A DNA stretch of 64,000 nucleotides, taken from positions 79,409-143,408 of the forward strand of contig NZ_KE384020.1 of assembly GCF_000423465.1 (NCBI RefSeq). Reading direction: 5' to 3'. Made by a program: the position numbers and the translations under genes. The stretch's first letter is position 1. Every line of letters begins with the position of its first letter. Source of the stretch: Propionicicella superfundia DSM 22317. Its GTDB lineage: Bacteria > Actinomycetota > Actinomycetes > Propionibacteriales > Propionibacteriaceae. The notes beneath the pieces were generated by a model that worked only from the letters and a program-made list of their open reading frames with translations, had not been told where the DNA came from and searched no databases. Below are positions 19,084 to 27,089 of this stretch, one piece after another.

Positions 19084-19217
19084 CCCGACCCAGATGAGCC
19101 CGTCCCCCGAACGTGCCCGGGCCGCGGATCGTGCAGGCTCTCGTCGCGCTGGGCGATCCCGTCGACGTAACGGGTGTACGAGTAGTCCGCGGTCGGGCTC
19201 GGACCCGCGGTGCTCAT
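19084..19217 (-). other. Probable N-terminal part of corA, out of frame
   Basis: ATG at 19217 overlaps the pepP stop (ATGA) and opens a frame beginning MSTAGPSPTADYSYTRYVDG and reaching DESLHD. The corA frame resumes as AARARSGDGLIWVG. Adding one base near 19126-19131 would join both into one CorA of about 337 residues. This is either a real frameshift mutation or a sequencing error. Confidence 0.6.
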
Positions 19218-20698
19218 GCGCCGGTGTCGAGCAGCCGGCCCATCCAGTCCTCCACCTCGTCGGCGGTCCGCGGCAGATGGTGGGACAGGATCACCGGACC
19301 CTCCTCGGTGACCAGGACGTCATCTTCGATCCGGACCCCGATGCCGCGGTACTCCGCGGGCACGAGCAGATCGGTGGCCTTGAAATAGAGGCCGGGCTCG
19401 ACGGTGACGACCATGCCGGGGGCGAGGAGGCCGTCGCGGTAGTTCTCGCGCCGGGCCTGCGCGCAGTCGTGCACGTCCAGGCCGAGATGATGGCTGGTGC
19501 CGTGCACCATCCAGCGACGGTGATGGCCGCCGGTCTCGGTGTCGAGCGACTGGGCGGCCGGAACCGGCAGGATGCCCCACTCCTCCAGATGACGTGCGAT
19601 GACGGCGATGGCGGCCTCGTGGACGTCCCCGTAGCGCGTCCCCGGTCGCACGACGGCCATCGCCGCGTCGGCGGCCTCCAGGACCGCGTCGTACACACGC
19701 CGCTGAGCGGGCGAGAAGCGTCCCGTGACGGGAAGCGTCCGCGTGATGTCGGCGGTGTACAGCGAATCACGCTCCACACCCGCGTCCATGAGGATCAGCT
19801 CTCCGGGGCGGATGTCCCCGTCGTTGCGGATCCAGTGCAGTGTGCAGGCGTGGTCCCCGGCGGCTGCGATCGTGTCGTACCCGACAGCGTTGCCGCGGTG
19901 GCGGGCGTGGAGTCCGAAGACGCCCTCGACCCATCGTTCGCCGCGACCGTTGGCGACGGCGGCGGGCAGCTCACGCACCACCGCCTCGAAGCCCACGGCC
20001 GTGTCGGCGCAGGCGGCCTCCAACTCGGCGATCTCGTAGGCATCCTTCACGAGCCTCGACTCGCTCACGAACACGCCGAGGTCCTCGTCGGCCGTCGCGG
20101 CCGTCGCCGGATCGGTGCCCCGGTCGGCACGGATGGCCGCCACCTGCGCCGACACGGCGTCGTCGGCTCCGGGGACGACCCGCAGCGGAACGTCCCCTGC
20201 GGCGAGATCCGCCGCGAGGTCGTCGGCGGGCCGGCACTCCACACCGGTCAGGGCCGCCATCTCCGCCAGGGACTCGCGTTGCCCGACCCACATCTCGCCG
20301 TAGCGGGAATCGGCATAGAACTCCTCGTCGGTGCGGGGGGCGCGCGGGCGGAAGTAGAGCCGGGCGGCGTGCCCGTCGCCCGCGGGGTCGAGCAGCAGGA
20401 CGGCGTCGGGCTCACGGTCGGTGCCGAGACCGGTGTAGTACGCGAAGGCGGTATGGGGGCGGAAACGATAGTCGCAGTCGTTCGACCGCGTACGAAGACC
20501 ACCGGCCGGAAGCACAAGGCGCTCCCCCGGGAACCGGGCCGAGAGCAGCCCGCGGCGCGCCGGCGTCCGTTCGGCTGCCGCCAGCAGCTCGAACCCCGTG
20601 GTCGGATAGTCCTGCCACCCGTCGGGGATGAACGCGCGGAAGGCGGCCGAGAACGGTGTCTGGCGGTTGGGCAGGGCGGGACGTTCGTCGCTGGTCAT
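19214..20698 (-). CDS. pepP: Xaa-Pro aminopeptidase (M24B)
   Basis: A 494-residue aminopeptidase P. The N-terminal domain contains FRPHTAFAYYTG. The pita-bread catalytic domain has the metal ligands in LILMDAGVERDSLYTADITR (two Asp), GTSHHLGLDVHD (His), VTVEPGLYF (Glu) and GVRIEDDVLV (Glu). ATG at 20698 is chosen because GGAGG lies 5 nt upstream; an ATG four codons earlier (20710) is possible. The stop overlaps the putative corA start by ATGA. Confidence 0.92.
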   Translation of the reverse strand: MTSDERPALPNRQTPFSAAFRAFIPDGWQDYPTTGFELLAAAERTPARRGLLSARFPGERLVLPAGGLRTRSNDCDYRFRPHTAFAYYTGLGTDREPDAVLLLDPAGDGHAARLYFRPRAPRTDEEFYADSRYGEMWVGQRESLAEMAALTGVECRPADDLAADLAAGDVPLRVVPGADDAVSAQVAAIRADRGTDPATAATADEDLGVFVSESRLVKDAYEIAELEAACADTAVGFEAVVRELPAAVANGRGERWVEGVFGLHARHRGNAVGYDTIAAAGDHACTLHWIRNDGDIRPGELILMDAGVERDSLYTADITRTLPVTGRFSPAQRRVYDAVLEAADAAMAVVRPGTRYGDVHEAAIAVIARHLEEWGILPVPAAQSLDTETGGHHRRWMVHGTSHHLGLDVHDCAQARRENYRDGLLAPGMVVTVEPGLYFKATDLLVPAEYRGIGVRIEDDVLVTEEGPVILSHHLPRTADEVEDWMGRLLDTGA

Positions 20699-20822
20699 GT
20701 GGGCCTCCATAGATCCGTTCTCGATCTTAGGCAGTCCACCCCGCCGCGGTGCACCGGACCGGACCGGCATCCGCGTCGCGCCGCCGGTGGCGGGACGGGC
20801 CCGGCTTCGCAAAGATGTCCTC

Positions 20823-21383
20823 ATGGCAGAGCTGTACCTCGTCCGACACGGAGAGACGGAATGGTCGAAGTCGGGCCAGCACACGTCCGTGACGGATCTC
20901 GACCTGACCGAGCACGGCGTGGAGCAGGCCCGCGCGCTGCGCTCTCGGCTGTTCCCCGAGGACTTCCAGCTTGTCCTCGCCAGCCCGCGGCTGCGGGCGC
21001 AACGGACCGCGAAGCTCGCCGGATTCGGGCATTACGAGGTCGACGAGGACCTCTCCGAGTGGTACTACGGCGACTTCGAGGGCATGACCAGCGTGCAGAT
21101 CCGCGAACAGGTGCCCGGCTGGCGGATCTGGTTCAACGGCTGCCCCGACGGGGAGTCCGCCGACCAGGTGCGGGCGCGGCTGACGCGCGTCATGACCCGC
21201 GTCCGCGAGTCGGGGGTGGATCGGGCGATCTGCTTCGCCCACGGCCATGCGCTGCGGGTACTGGCACTGTGCTGGCTGGACTTCCCGATCGCCTTCGGGC
21301 AGTCCTTCCCGCTGGCGGTCGGCAGCGTGTCGATCATGGGCCATGAGAAGGAGTCGGCCGCGATCCTGCGCTGGAACAGCTAG
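20823..21383 (+). CDS. Histidine phosphatase family protein
   Basis: A 186-residue phosphoglycerate-mutase-like phosphatase. LYLVRHGETEWS carries the phospho-accepting His in the RHG motif, and ICFAHGHALRVL carries the second His. ATG at 20823 lies 6 nt after AAAGAT (20811-20816). It precedes the cobalamin genes by 169 bp. A CobC-like alpha-ribazole phosphatase role is possible from this position, but family members act on many phosphoesters, so the substrate is left open. Confidence 0.85.
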   Translation: MAELYLVRHGETEWSKSGQHTSVTDLDLTEHGVEQARALRSRLFPEDFQLVLASPRLRAQRTAKLAGFGHYEVDEDLSEWYYGDFEGMTSVQIREQVPGWRIWFNGCPDGESADQVRARLTRVMTRVRESGVDRAICFAHGHALRVLALCWLDFPIAFGQSFPLAVGSVSIMGHEKESAAILRWNS

Positions 21384-21551
21384 GGTGCTCTCGTAGACCC
21401 GGCACGGGCCACGGCGCGCCCGGGAGGCTGCGCTCGCGTCGCCTTCGACGCCGACGGGCGCATGGCGACCGTCCTTCGACGGATCGCTTGCCCCCCGGAT
21501 GCTCTCGCCATCGCCCGAGGCGACACGACACACACCTTGGAGGCATCCCTG

Positions 21552-22601
21552 ATGACCCTGTCCGACATCTTGGCACCCGTCGATCCGCCCGCGGCCGACG
21601 TCTATGTGGAGGCGGTCGCGCGCAGCGACGACCAGGCCAAACCCGTCGGCGCCCTGGGGCGGCTGGAGGAACTCGCGGCCTGGATATCGGCCTGTCAGGG
21701 CGTGTGTCCGCCCGAGCCGCTCACCGAGGTCCGTGCTGTCGTCTTCGCCGGGGACCACGGCGTGTCCGCGCATGGCGTGTCGGCCTATCCGGCCACGATC
21801 ACGCCCCAGATGCTGGCCGGCATCGTTGCCGGCGGCGCCGGCGTGAACGCCCTGGCGCGCGCCGCGGGCGTCCACGTCAGGGCCGTCGACATCGGCGTGG
21901 CCGTCGACCTTCCCGGGCTGTCACCCGACGTCACGGCGCACAAGATCATGCACGGGTCCCGCCCGCTGCACATCGAGGACGCCCTGACCGCCGAGGAGAC
22001 CGAGGCAGCGCTGCTGGCCGGCGACGCCATCGCGGCGGCTGAGATCGAGGCCGGGGCGCAACTGCTCATCAGCGGGGACCTGGGGATCGGCAACACCACT
22101 CCGGCCGCAGCGCTCATCGCGTCGACCCTCGACGTGCCCGCGTCCAAGGCGTGCGGGCGCGGCACCGGGCTCGACGAGGGAGGTCTCGCGGCCAAGGTCG
22201 CGCTGGTCGACGCGGCACTGCAGCGCGTCGGCGACGTCGCCCCCCTGCGTCGCCTCGCCGCGCTCGGCTCTGCGGATATGGCCGCTGCCGTCGGCTTCAT
22301 GATCGGTGCGGCACGCCGCCGCGTGCCGATCCTCGTGGACGGCGTCATCGCCGCGTCCGAGGCGCTGCTGGCGGAGCAACTGGCGCCGGGAGCGCGGCTG
22401 TGGATGCGGGCCGGGCACCGCTCGACCGAGCCGGGCATCACGCTGGCGCTCGACAGCCTCGGCCTCGAGCCGATCCTCGATCTGCGGATGCGCCTCGGGG
22501 AGGGGACCGGCGCCGTCCTCGCCGTGCCGATCGTCCGTGCCGCCGTCGGTGCCCTGCGCGAGGTGGCCCTTCTCAGCGAGATCACCGGCGGGCACTCGTG
22601 A
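21552..22601 (+). CDS. cobT: Nicotinate-nucleotide-dimethylbenzimidazole phosphoribosyltransferase
   Basis: A 349-residue CobT that makes alpha-ribazole phosphate, the lower-ligand nucleotide of cobalamin. Visible motifs are KPVGALGRLEELAAW, FAGDHGVSAHGVSAYP near residue 70 and GDLGIGNTTPAAAL near 175. ATG at 21552 has GGAGG 8 nt upstream; a longer frame starting at 21462 has no such support. The stop overlaps the cobS GTG (GTGA). No cobalamin riboswitch was recognised in the 168 bp upstream. Confidence 0.95.
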   Translation: MTLSDILAPVDPPAADVYVEAVARSDDQAKPVGALGRLEELAAWISACQGVCPPEPLTEVRAVVFAGDHGVSAHGVSAYPATITPQMLAGIVAGGAGVNALARAAGVHVRAVDIGVAVDLPGLSPDVTAHKIMHGSRPLHIEDALTAEETEAALLAGDAIAAAEIEAGAQLLISGDLGIGNTTPAAALIASTLDVPASKACGRGTGLDEGGLAAKVALVDAALQRVGDVAPLRRLAALGSADMAAAVGFMIGAARRRVPILVDGVIAASEALLAEQLAPGARLWMRAGHRSTEPGITLALDSLGLEPILDLRMRLGEGTGAVLAVPIVRAAVGALREVALLSEITGGHS

Positions 22602-23353
22602 TCGCACTCGTCCCCGGCGCCCGACTGGCGCTGGGGACGGTGACGGCGATCCCGGTGCCCCCGCCCGACAGGGTCGACGAGGACGTCGCACGGACGGCGA
22701 TGCTGCTGGCGCCGTTCGCCGTGCTGCCCGTCGCCCTGGTCGCCTCCGGTGCGTCGGCAGGGCTCGCCGCGCTCGGCGTCCCCCGACTCGCCGCCGGTCT
22801 GGTCTGCATCGCGTTGCTGGCGCTGGGGACGCGGGCGATCCACCTGGACGGGCTCGCCGACACCTGTGACGCGCTCGGCGTCCCCGGTGACCGGGACCGG
22901 GCGCTGGAGGTCATGAAGCGTGGCGACGTCGGACCGATGGGGGCGGGCGCGCTCGTCCTCGTCCTCGGTCTCCAGGCCGCGTGCCTCGGTGACCTTCTCG
23001 CGCATCCCTGGGGGTGGGCCATCGCCGCGGCCGGGCTGGCGGCGTCCCGCTGCGCACTGGCACTGGGCTGCACGCCGCTGGTCCCGGCCGCCCGTCCCGG
23101 CGGGCTGGGCAAGGCGGTGGCCGGCAGCGTCCCCGTGTGGGCCGCCGTCGTGAGCGGCGCGCTCTGGGCCGGGCTCGTCGCGCTCCTCACCCTGCCGGGG
23201 TGGGGCGCATTGGCCGTCCTCGCTGCCCTCGGCGCGGTCGTGGGCCTTCTGTCCGTCGCCGTGCGGCGGTTCGGCGGGATGACCGGGGACGTCCTCGGTG
23301 CCGCCGTCGAACTCGCCGCCGCGGTCGTCCTGCTCGGCCTCACCGTGGTCTGA
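22598..23353 (+). CDS. cobS: Adenosylcobinamide-GDP ribazoletransferase
   Basis: A 251-residue integral membrane enzyme that joins adenosylcobinamide-GDP to alpha-ribazole (phosphate), the last step of cobalamin assembly. The family motif is IHLDGLADTCDALG near residue 88, and GDVGPMGAGAL follows. Several hydrophobic segments cover the C-terminal half. The GTG at 22598 overlaps the cobT stop, so the two are translationally coupled. It is convergent with cobU, 69 bp away. Confidence 0.92.
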   Translation: MIALVPGARLALGTVTAIPVPPPDRVDEDVARTAMLLAPFAVLPVALVASGASAGLAALGVPRLAAGLVCIALLALGTRAIHLDGLADTCDALGVPGDRDRALEVMKRGDVGPMGAGALVLVLGLQAACLGDLLAHPWGWAIAAAGLAASRCALALGCTPLVPAARPGGLGKAVAGSVPVWAAVVSGALWAGLVALLTLPGWGALAVLAALGAVVGLLSVAVRRFGGMTGDVLGAAVELAAAVVLLGLTVV

Positions 23354-23422
23354 CCGCCTCCGCGGCGCGTGCCGCCCGCCCTGTCGCGTCCGACGGGGCC
23401 AGGCCACCGGGCCAGGCGGCAT

Positions 23423-23968
23423 TCACAGCCTCAGCGGCCGCCCCGCGACCATCAGGACCACCTCGTCGGCCGTTTCGGCCAGCCGCTGGTTGAGACGGCC
23501 GAGCCCGTCGGCGAACAGCCGGCCGGCGCGATGGTCCGGGACCACACCCCACCCGACCTCGTTGGTCACGGCCAGGACGGGCAGCGGGCAGCGTGCCCAC
23601 GCGGCCGTCAGCCGGTCCACCTCGGCAGCCCATCGCGCCTCCCACGCGACGCGTGGGGCGTCCCATGCCGCGAGACTGTCGAGCGTGCGGGTGACCCACA
23701 GGCCGAAGCAGTCGATGAGAACAGGCCCGGTCGCGTCCTCGAGAACGGCCGCGATGTCGAGGGTCTCGACGGTCCGCCAGGTCTGCGGCCGGGACGACTG
23801 ATGGCGGGCGACGCGCAGGGCCCACTCGGGATCGGCGTCGGGATCGGCGGGATAGCCCGTCGCGACATAGGTGACAGCGGGCGCTCCGCGCAGCCGATCC
23901 TCGGCGTAACGCGACTTCCCGCTCCGGACCCCGCCCGTGACCAACACCCTGCCGACATGCTCGTGCAT
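23423..23968 (-). CDS. cobU: Adenosylcobinamide kinase / phosphate guanylyltransferase
   Basis: A 181-residue CobU/CobP that phosphorylates adenosylcobinamide and transfers GMP to it, producing the CobS substrate. Walker A is GGVRSGKSRYAE at residues about 13-24. ATGYPADPD and NEVGWGVVPDHRAGRLF follow, all family hallmarks. ATG at 23968 is 7 nt after AATACT. A much longer upstream open frame is only antisense to other genes. Together with cobT and cobS it completes the nucleotide-loop assembly set. Confidence 0.94.
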   Translation of the reverse strand: MHEHVGRVLVTGGVRSGKSRYAEDRLRGAPAVTYVATGYPADPDADPEWALRVARHQSSRPQTWRTVETLDIAAVLEDATGPVLIDCFGLWVTRTLDSLAAWDAPRVAWEARWAAEVDRLTAAWARCPLPVLAVTNEVGWGVVPDHRAGRLFADGLGRLNQRLAETADEVVLMVAGRPLRL

Positions 23969-24037
23969 GATCGGAAGTATTCCGGACGGCCGGCGCCGCG
24001 GCGGTAGGGTCGTCCCAGCAACCGAAAGGAACCACTC

Positions 24038-24781
24038 ATGCAGGCATCGGTGCCCGACCAACTGCACCTGCTGGATCTGCAGGAGATCGACACCGAGATC
24101 GCGCGGCTCCGGCACGCGGCGTCGTCCCTGCCCGAACTCGCCGAGCTCGCCGTGGCGCGCAAGGAGCACCAGGCGGTGTCGCAGGAACTCGTCGCCGCCG
24201 AGACCCAGGTGAGCGACCTCGAGCTGGCCGAGCGGAAGGCCGAGGAGGATGTGGTCCCGGTCCGCGAGCGGCTCGCGCGGGACGAACGGCAGGTCGCCGA
24301 CGGCAGCGTGACCGATCCGAAGGCGCTCTCGGGGCTGCTGGGCGAGATCGAGCACCTGAAGAAGCGGATCGGAGACCTGGAGGATGCGCAGCTCGAGGTC
24401 ATGGAGCGACTGGAGGCCGCGCGATCGGCCGCCGAGACGGCGGCCGCCGAGAAGGCGCGCATCGCCGCAGACGGCCGCCGCCTCACCGCCACACGGAACG
24501 AGAAGGCCGCGGCGTTCGCCGATCAGGTGTCGCAGCAGGAGGCTGCTCGCGGCGAGCTGGTCGGAGCGCTGCCGACCGACCTGCTGGCGCTGTACGAGCG
24601 GATCCGGACGAAGAACGGCGGCGTCGGCGCCGCCCTGCTCCAGCGGGGCCGGTGCGGGGGCTGCACGCTGCAGTTGACCAACGAGGAGATGAGCCGCATC
24701 CGTGCCACCGGGGCCGACGAGCTGGTCCGGTGCCCCGAGTGCGACAGGATCCTGGTCCGGACCGCCGAATCGGGGCTGTGA
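24038..24781 (+). CDS. Coiled-coil zinc-ribbon protein (CT398/YbgI-region type)
   Basis: A 247-residue protein. Residues about 20-170 are charged heptad-like coiled coil, and the C-terminus carries four cysteines as C-x2-C (GRCGGCTL) and C-x2-C (VRCPECDRIL), a C4 zinc ribbon. The family is widespread in actinobacteria, usually next to an RNase H gene as here (3-bp gap). AAAGGA precedes the ATG. Function is unknown; nucleic-acid or flagellar-type roles have been proposed for distant relatives. Confidence 0.85.
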   Translation: MQASVPDQLHLLDLQEIDTEIARLRHAASSLPELAELAVARKEHQAVSQELVAAETQVSDLELAERKAEEDVVPVRERLARDERQVADGSVTDPKALSGLLGEIEHLKKRIGDLEDAQLEVMERLEAARSAAETAAAEKARIAADGRRLTATRNEKAAAFADQVSQQEAARGELVGALPTDLLALYERIRTKNGGVGAALLQRGRCGGCTLQLTNEEMSRIRATGADELVRCPECDRILVRTAESGL

Positions 24782-24784
24782 CCG

Positions 24785-25339
24785 GTGGCCAGACGCGAGG
24801 GACAGACCGGGCCGACCATCTTCGACACCGCTGCGCCCGCCGACGGCGCAGGGACGACGGAAGCGGCACCGGCGCCCACGCCGGGACCGGACGACGCGGC
24901 ACCTGCCGGTTCCGCTCGGCCCCCGCGACTGACCGTCTGCGCCGACGGCGGCGCCCGGGGCAACCCCGGCCCGGCGGCCTACGGAGCGCTCGTGCGGGAC
25001 GCCTCGACAGGCGAGGTGCTCGACCAGGAGGGTCTGACGCTCGGATCGACGACCAACAACGTCGCCGAGTACAGCGGGCTCATCGCCGGGCTCGAGATGG
25101 CCAGGGCGATCAACCCCGACGCGGCGGTGGACGTCCGCATGGACTCCAAGCTCGTCATCGAGCAGATGGCGGGTCGGTGGAAGATCAAGAACCCGGCCAT
25201 GAAGGACCTGGCGGCACGGGCGCAGCGGGTGCGGCCCGCCCGGGTGACCTGGACCTGGGTGCCGCGGGCGGAGAACAAGGCGGCCGACGCGCTGGTCAAC
25301 AAGGCCCTCGACGGGTCGCCGACGGTGCGGAGAGGCTGA
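24785..25339 (+). CDS. RNase HI-like ribonuclease
   Basis: A 184-residue protein with a low-complexity N-terminal tail (about 1-50) and an RNase H domain. DGGARGNPGPAAYG holds the first catalytic Asp, EYSGLIAGLE the Glu, RMDSKLVIEQM the second Asp, and NKAADALVN the last Asp, so all four acidic positions are filled. It should cleave RNA in RNA:DNA hybrids. In many actinobacteria an RNase H domain is fused to a CobC-like phosphatase; here the phosphatase domain is absent and a phosphatase gene stands alone at 20.8 kb. Confidence 0.88.
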   Translation: MARREGQTGPTIFDTAAPADGAGTTEAAPAPTPGPDDAAPAGSARPPRLTVCADGGARGNPGPAAYGALVRDASTGEVLDQEGLTLGSTTNNVAEYSGLIAGLEMARAINPDAAVDVRMDSKLVIEQMAGRWKIKNPAMKDLAARAQRVRPARVTWTWVPRAENKAADALVNKALDGSPTVRRG

Positions 25340-25370
25340 CGCCCGGCGGGGCGTGAGAACGGGGGACACC

Positions 25371-26795
25371 ATGACCGGCCGGGTCGTGAGGACATTCGAG
25401 GCCGTTCCGCCGGAGCTCGTGACCGGGTTGCGGCGGTTGCGCGAGGACCTCGCCGTCCCGAGGGACTTTCCCCCCGCCGTCCTCGCCGCCGCGGAGGCCG
25501 CGGCCCGCGACGTCCCGTCGCCCGGGACCGATCTCACGGGCCTGCCGTTCGTGACGATCGACCCGCAGGGTGCCCGCGACCTCGATCAAGCGGTGCTCGT
25601 CGAGCGCGCCGGAGCCGGGTACCTCGTCTCGTACGCCATCGCGGATGTCGCCGCGTTCGTCGGGGCCGGCGACCCCGTGGACGCCGAGGCCCGGCGCCGG
25701 GGGCAGACCTTCTATGCGCCGACCGCGAAGGCGTCCCTGCACCCGCCTGTGCTGTCCGAAGGGGCGGCGAGCCTGCTCCCCGGTGGCGAGCGGCGGGCGC
25801 TGGTGTGGCGCCTCGCGCTCGATGCCGACGGGGAGTTGCAGAGCACGCGCCTCGACCGTGCGCTCGTGCGCAGCCGGGCACAGCTCACCTACGAGGGGGC
25901 GCAGGCAGCGCTCGACGGCGGGAGCGCCGACGGGTCGCTTCGACTGCTGGCCGAGGTCGGACGGCTGCGGGAGAGGCTCGAGGCGGCACGTGGGGGAGTG
26001 AACCTGGAACTGCCGGAGCAGGAGGTGCACGCAGACGGCAGCCGGTGGCGGCTGGCATATCGCACGCCGCTGCCCGTCGAGGGATGGAACGCGCAGATCT
26101 CGCTCCTCACCGGCACGGCGGCCGCCCGGCTCATGCTGGAGGCAGGCGTCGGGATCCTGCGCACGCTGCCGCCGGCCGAGCCCGGGGCGGTCGAGAAGCT
26201 GCGCCGCCGCGCCGAAGCGCTGCGCATCCCCTGGCCGGTCGACCTGGACTATCCCGGCTTCGTTCGCAGCATCGACGCGTCGTCGCCCGCGGGAGCCGCG
26301 ATGCTGAACGCCTGTACGTCGCTGTTCCGCGGCGCCGGGTACCACGCATTCGACGGGGACGCGCCGGCGGAGGCGATCCACGCGGCGATCGGGCTGCCCT
26401 ACGCGCATACCACCGCGCCGTTGCGCCGTCTCGTCGACCGGTTCTCCTTGGAGGTGTGCGCAGCCGTCGCGGCCGGGCGGGAGGTTCCCGATTGGGTGCG
26501 TGCGGCCTTGCCGGAACTGCCCGGCCTCATGCGGGAGTCCGACGGGCGCGCCAAGAAGTACGAGCGGGGCATCATCGACCTCACCGAGGCGCTCGTGCTC
26601 GCGCCCGAGGTCGGGCGCGTGTTCACGGGAACCGTCATCGAGGTGGCCGGCGACGGACGCTCCGGCACGCTGCAGATCGCCTCCCCGGCGGTGTCGGCGC
26701 GGGTGCGCGGCGAGGCTCTCGAACTCGGGGTCGAGGTCGCCGCAACGCTCGTGAAGGCGGACGCCGCCGTCGGGTCGGTCGAGTTCCGGGTCTGA
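25371..26795 (+). CDS. RNB-domain exoribonuclease
   Basis: A 474-residue RNase II/R-type nuclease. The catalytic motif is TIDPQGARDLDQAV near residue 65, with DLDQ in place of the classical DLDD, a form common in actinobacterial members. YAIADVAAFV and PYAHTTAPLRRLVDRF follow. The C-terminal 60 residues resemble a short S1-like beta domain. The usual N-terminal cold-shock domains of RNase R are missing. ATG at 25371 is preferred to the GTG at 25353 because a purine-rich GGGGGA lies close upstream. Confidence 0.88.
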   Translation: MTGRVVRTFEAVPPELVTGLRRLREDLAVPRDFPPAVLAAAEAAARDVPSPGTDLTGLPFVTIDPQGARDLDQAVLVERAGAGYLVSYAIADVAAFVGAGDPVDAEARRRGQTFYAPTAKASLHPPVLSEGAASLLPGGERRALVWRLALDADGELQSTRLDRALVRSRAQLTYEGAQAALDGGSADGSLRLLAEVGRLRERLEAARGGVNLELPEQEVHADGSRWRLAYRTPLPVEGWNAQISLLTGTAAARLMLEAGVGILRTLPPAEPGAVEKLRRRAEALRIPWPVDLDYPGFVRSIDASSPAGAAMLNACTSLFRGAGYHAFDGDAPAEAIHAAIGLPYAHTTAPLRRLVDRFSLEVCAAVAAGREVPDWVRAALPELPGLMRESDGRAKKYERGIIDLTEALVLAPEVGRVFTGTVIEVAGDGRSGTLQIASPAVSARVRGEALELGVEVAATLVKADAAVGSVEFRV

Positions 26796-26876
26796 ACGTT
26801 CGCGCCCGACTCCACCGGCGGGGTCGCCCTGCCGGAGCGGACATCGATCGTCGCGTACGGGAGCGGGGGGACGGGC

Positions 26877-26898
26877 CGGCCTGTAAGCCGGATTCTGT
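26877..26898. repeat. attL-like direct repeat: displaced rnpB 3' end
   Basis: These 22 bp are identical to 29475-29496, the 3' terminal part of rnpB (core CTGTAAGCCGGATTC). The match stops sharply on both sides. It is the outer boundary of an element inserted in rnpB. Confidence 0.85.
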
Positions 26899-27005
26899 TT
26901 TCAGCCTGGACGGCCGGAAACGGGCAGGTTGCCGAGGTTGGCAAAGCCGGTTTGACTAGGGGTTTCGCGGTTGAGCAGGTTGGCGGGTTGAGAGGCGTGT
27001 TGAAG

Positions 27006-27037
27006 ATTCTGCGGACTCCCTGCGGACTCCCAACCCA
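27006..27037. repeat. Paired GCGGACTCCC repeats at the left element end
   Basis: GCGGACTCCC occurs at 27011-27020 and 27022-27031. The same pair with the same 11-bp spacing is at 29403-29412 and 29414-29423 near the right end. The surrounding 32 bp match with one substitution and one indel. They may be arm-type integrase sites or a second integrase tail. Confidence 0.6.
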
Positions 27038-27051
27038 GTCTGCGGATGTGT

Positions 27052-27070
27052 CGCGACCGACCCGGTCGCG
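27052..27070 (-). terminator. Short hairpin downstream of the DUF4143 gene
   Basis: An 8-bp stem, CGCGACCG (27052-27059) with CGGTCGCG (27063-27070), encloses a 3-nt loop 20 bp after the DUF4143 stop. No clear T-run follows. Confidence 0.45.
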
Positions 27071-27089
27071 GCAAGGTGGCGGACGTCCG

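Noticed and set aside
21384-21551. Possible cobalamin riboswitch before cobT
   Set aside because: I found no B12-box-like GCCACTG or matching helices; only a GGAGG ribosome binding site is clear.
26877-26898. Second RNase P RNA gene at the left repeat
   Set aside because: Only the 22-bp 3' end is present; no conserved core such as GAGGAAAGTCCGGACT is nearby.
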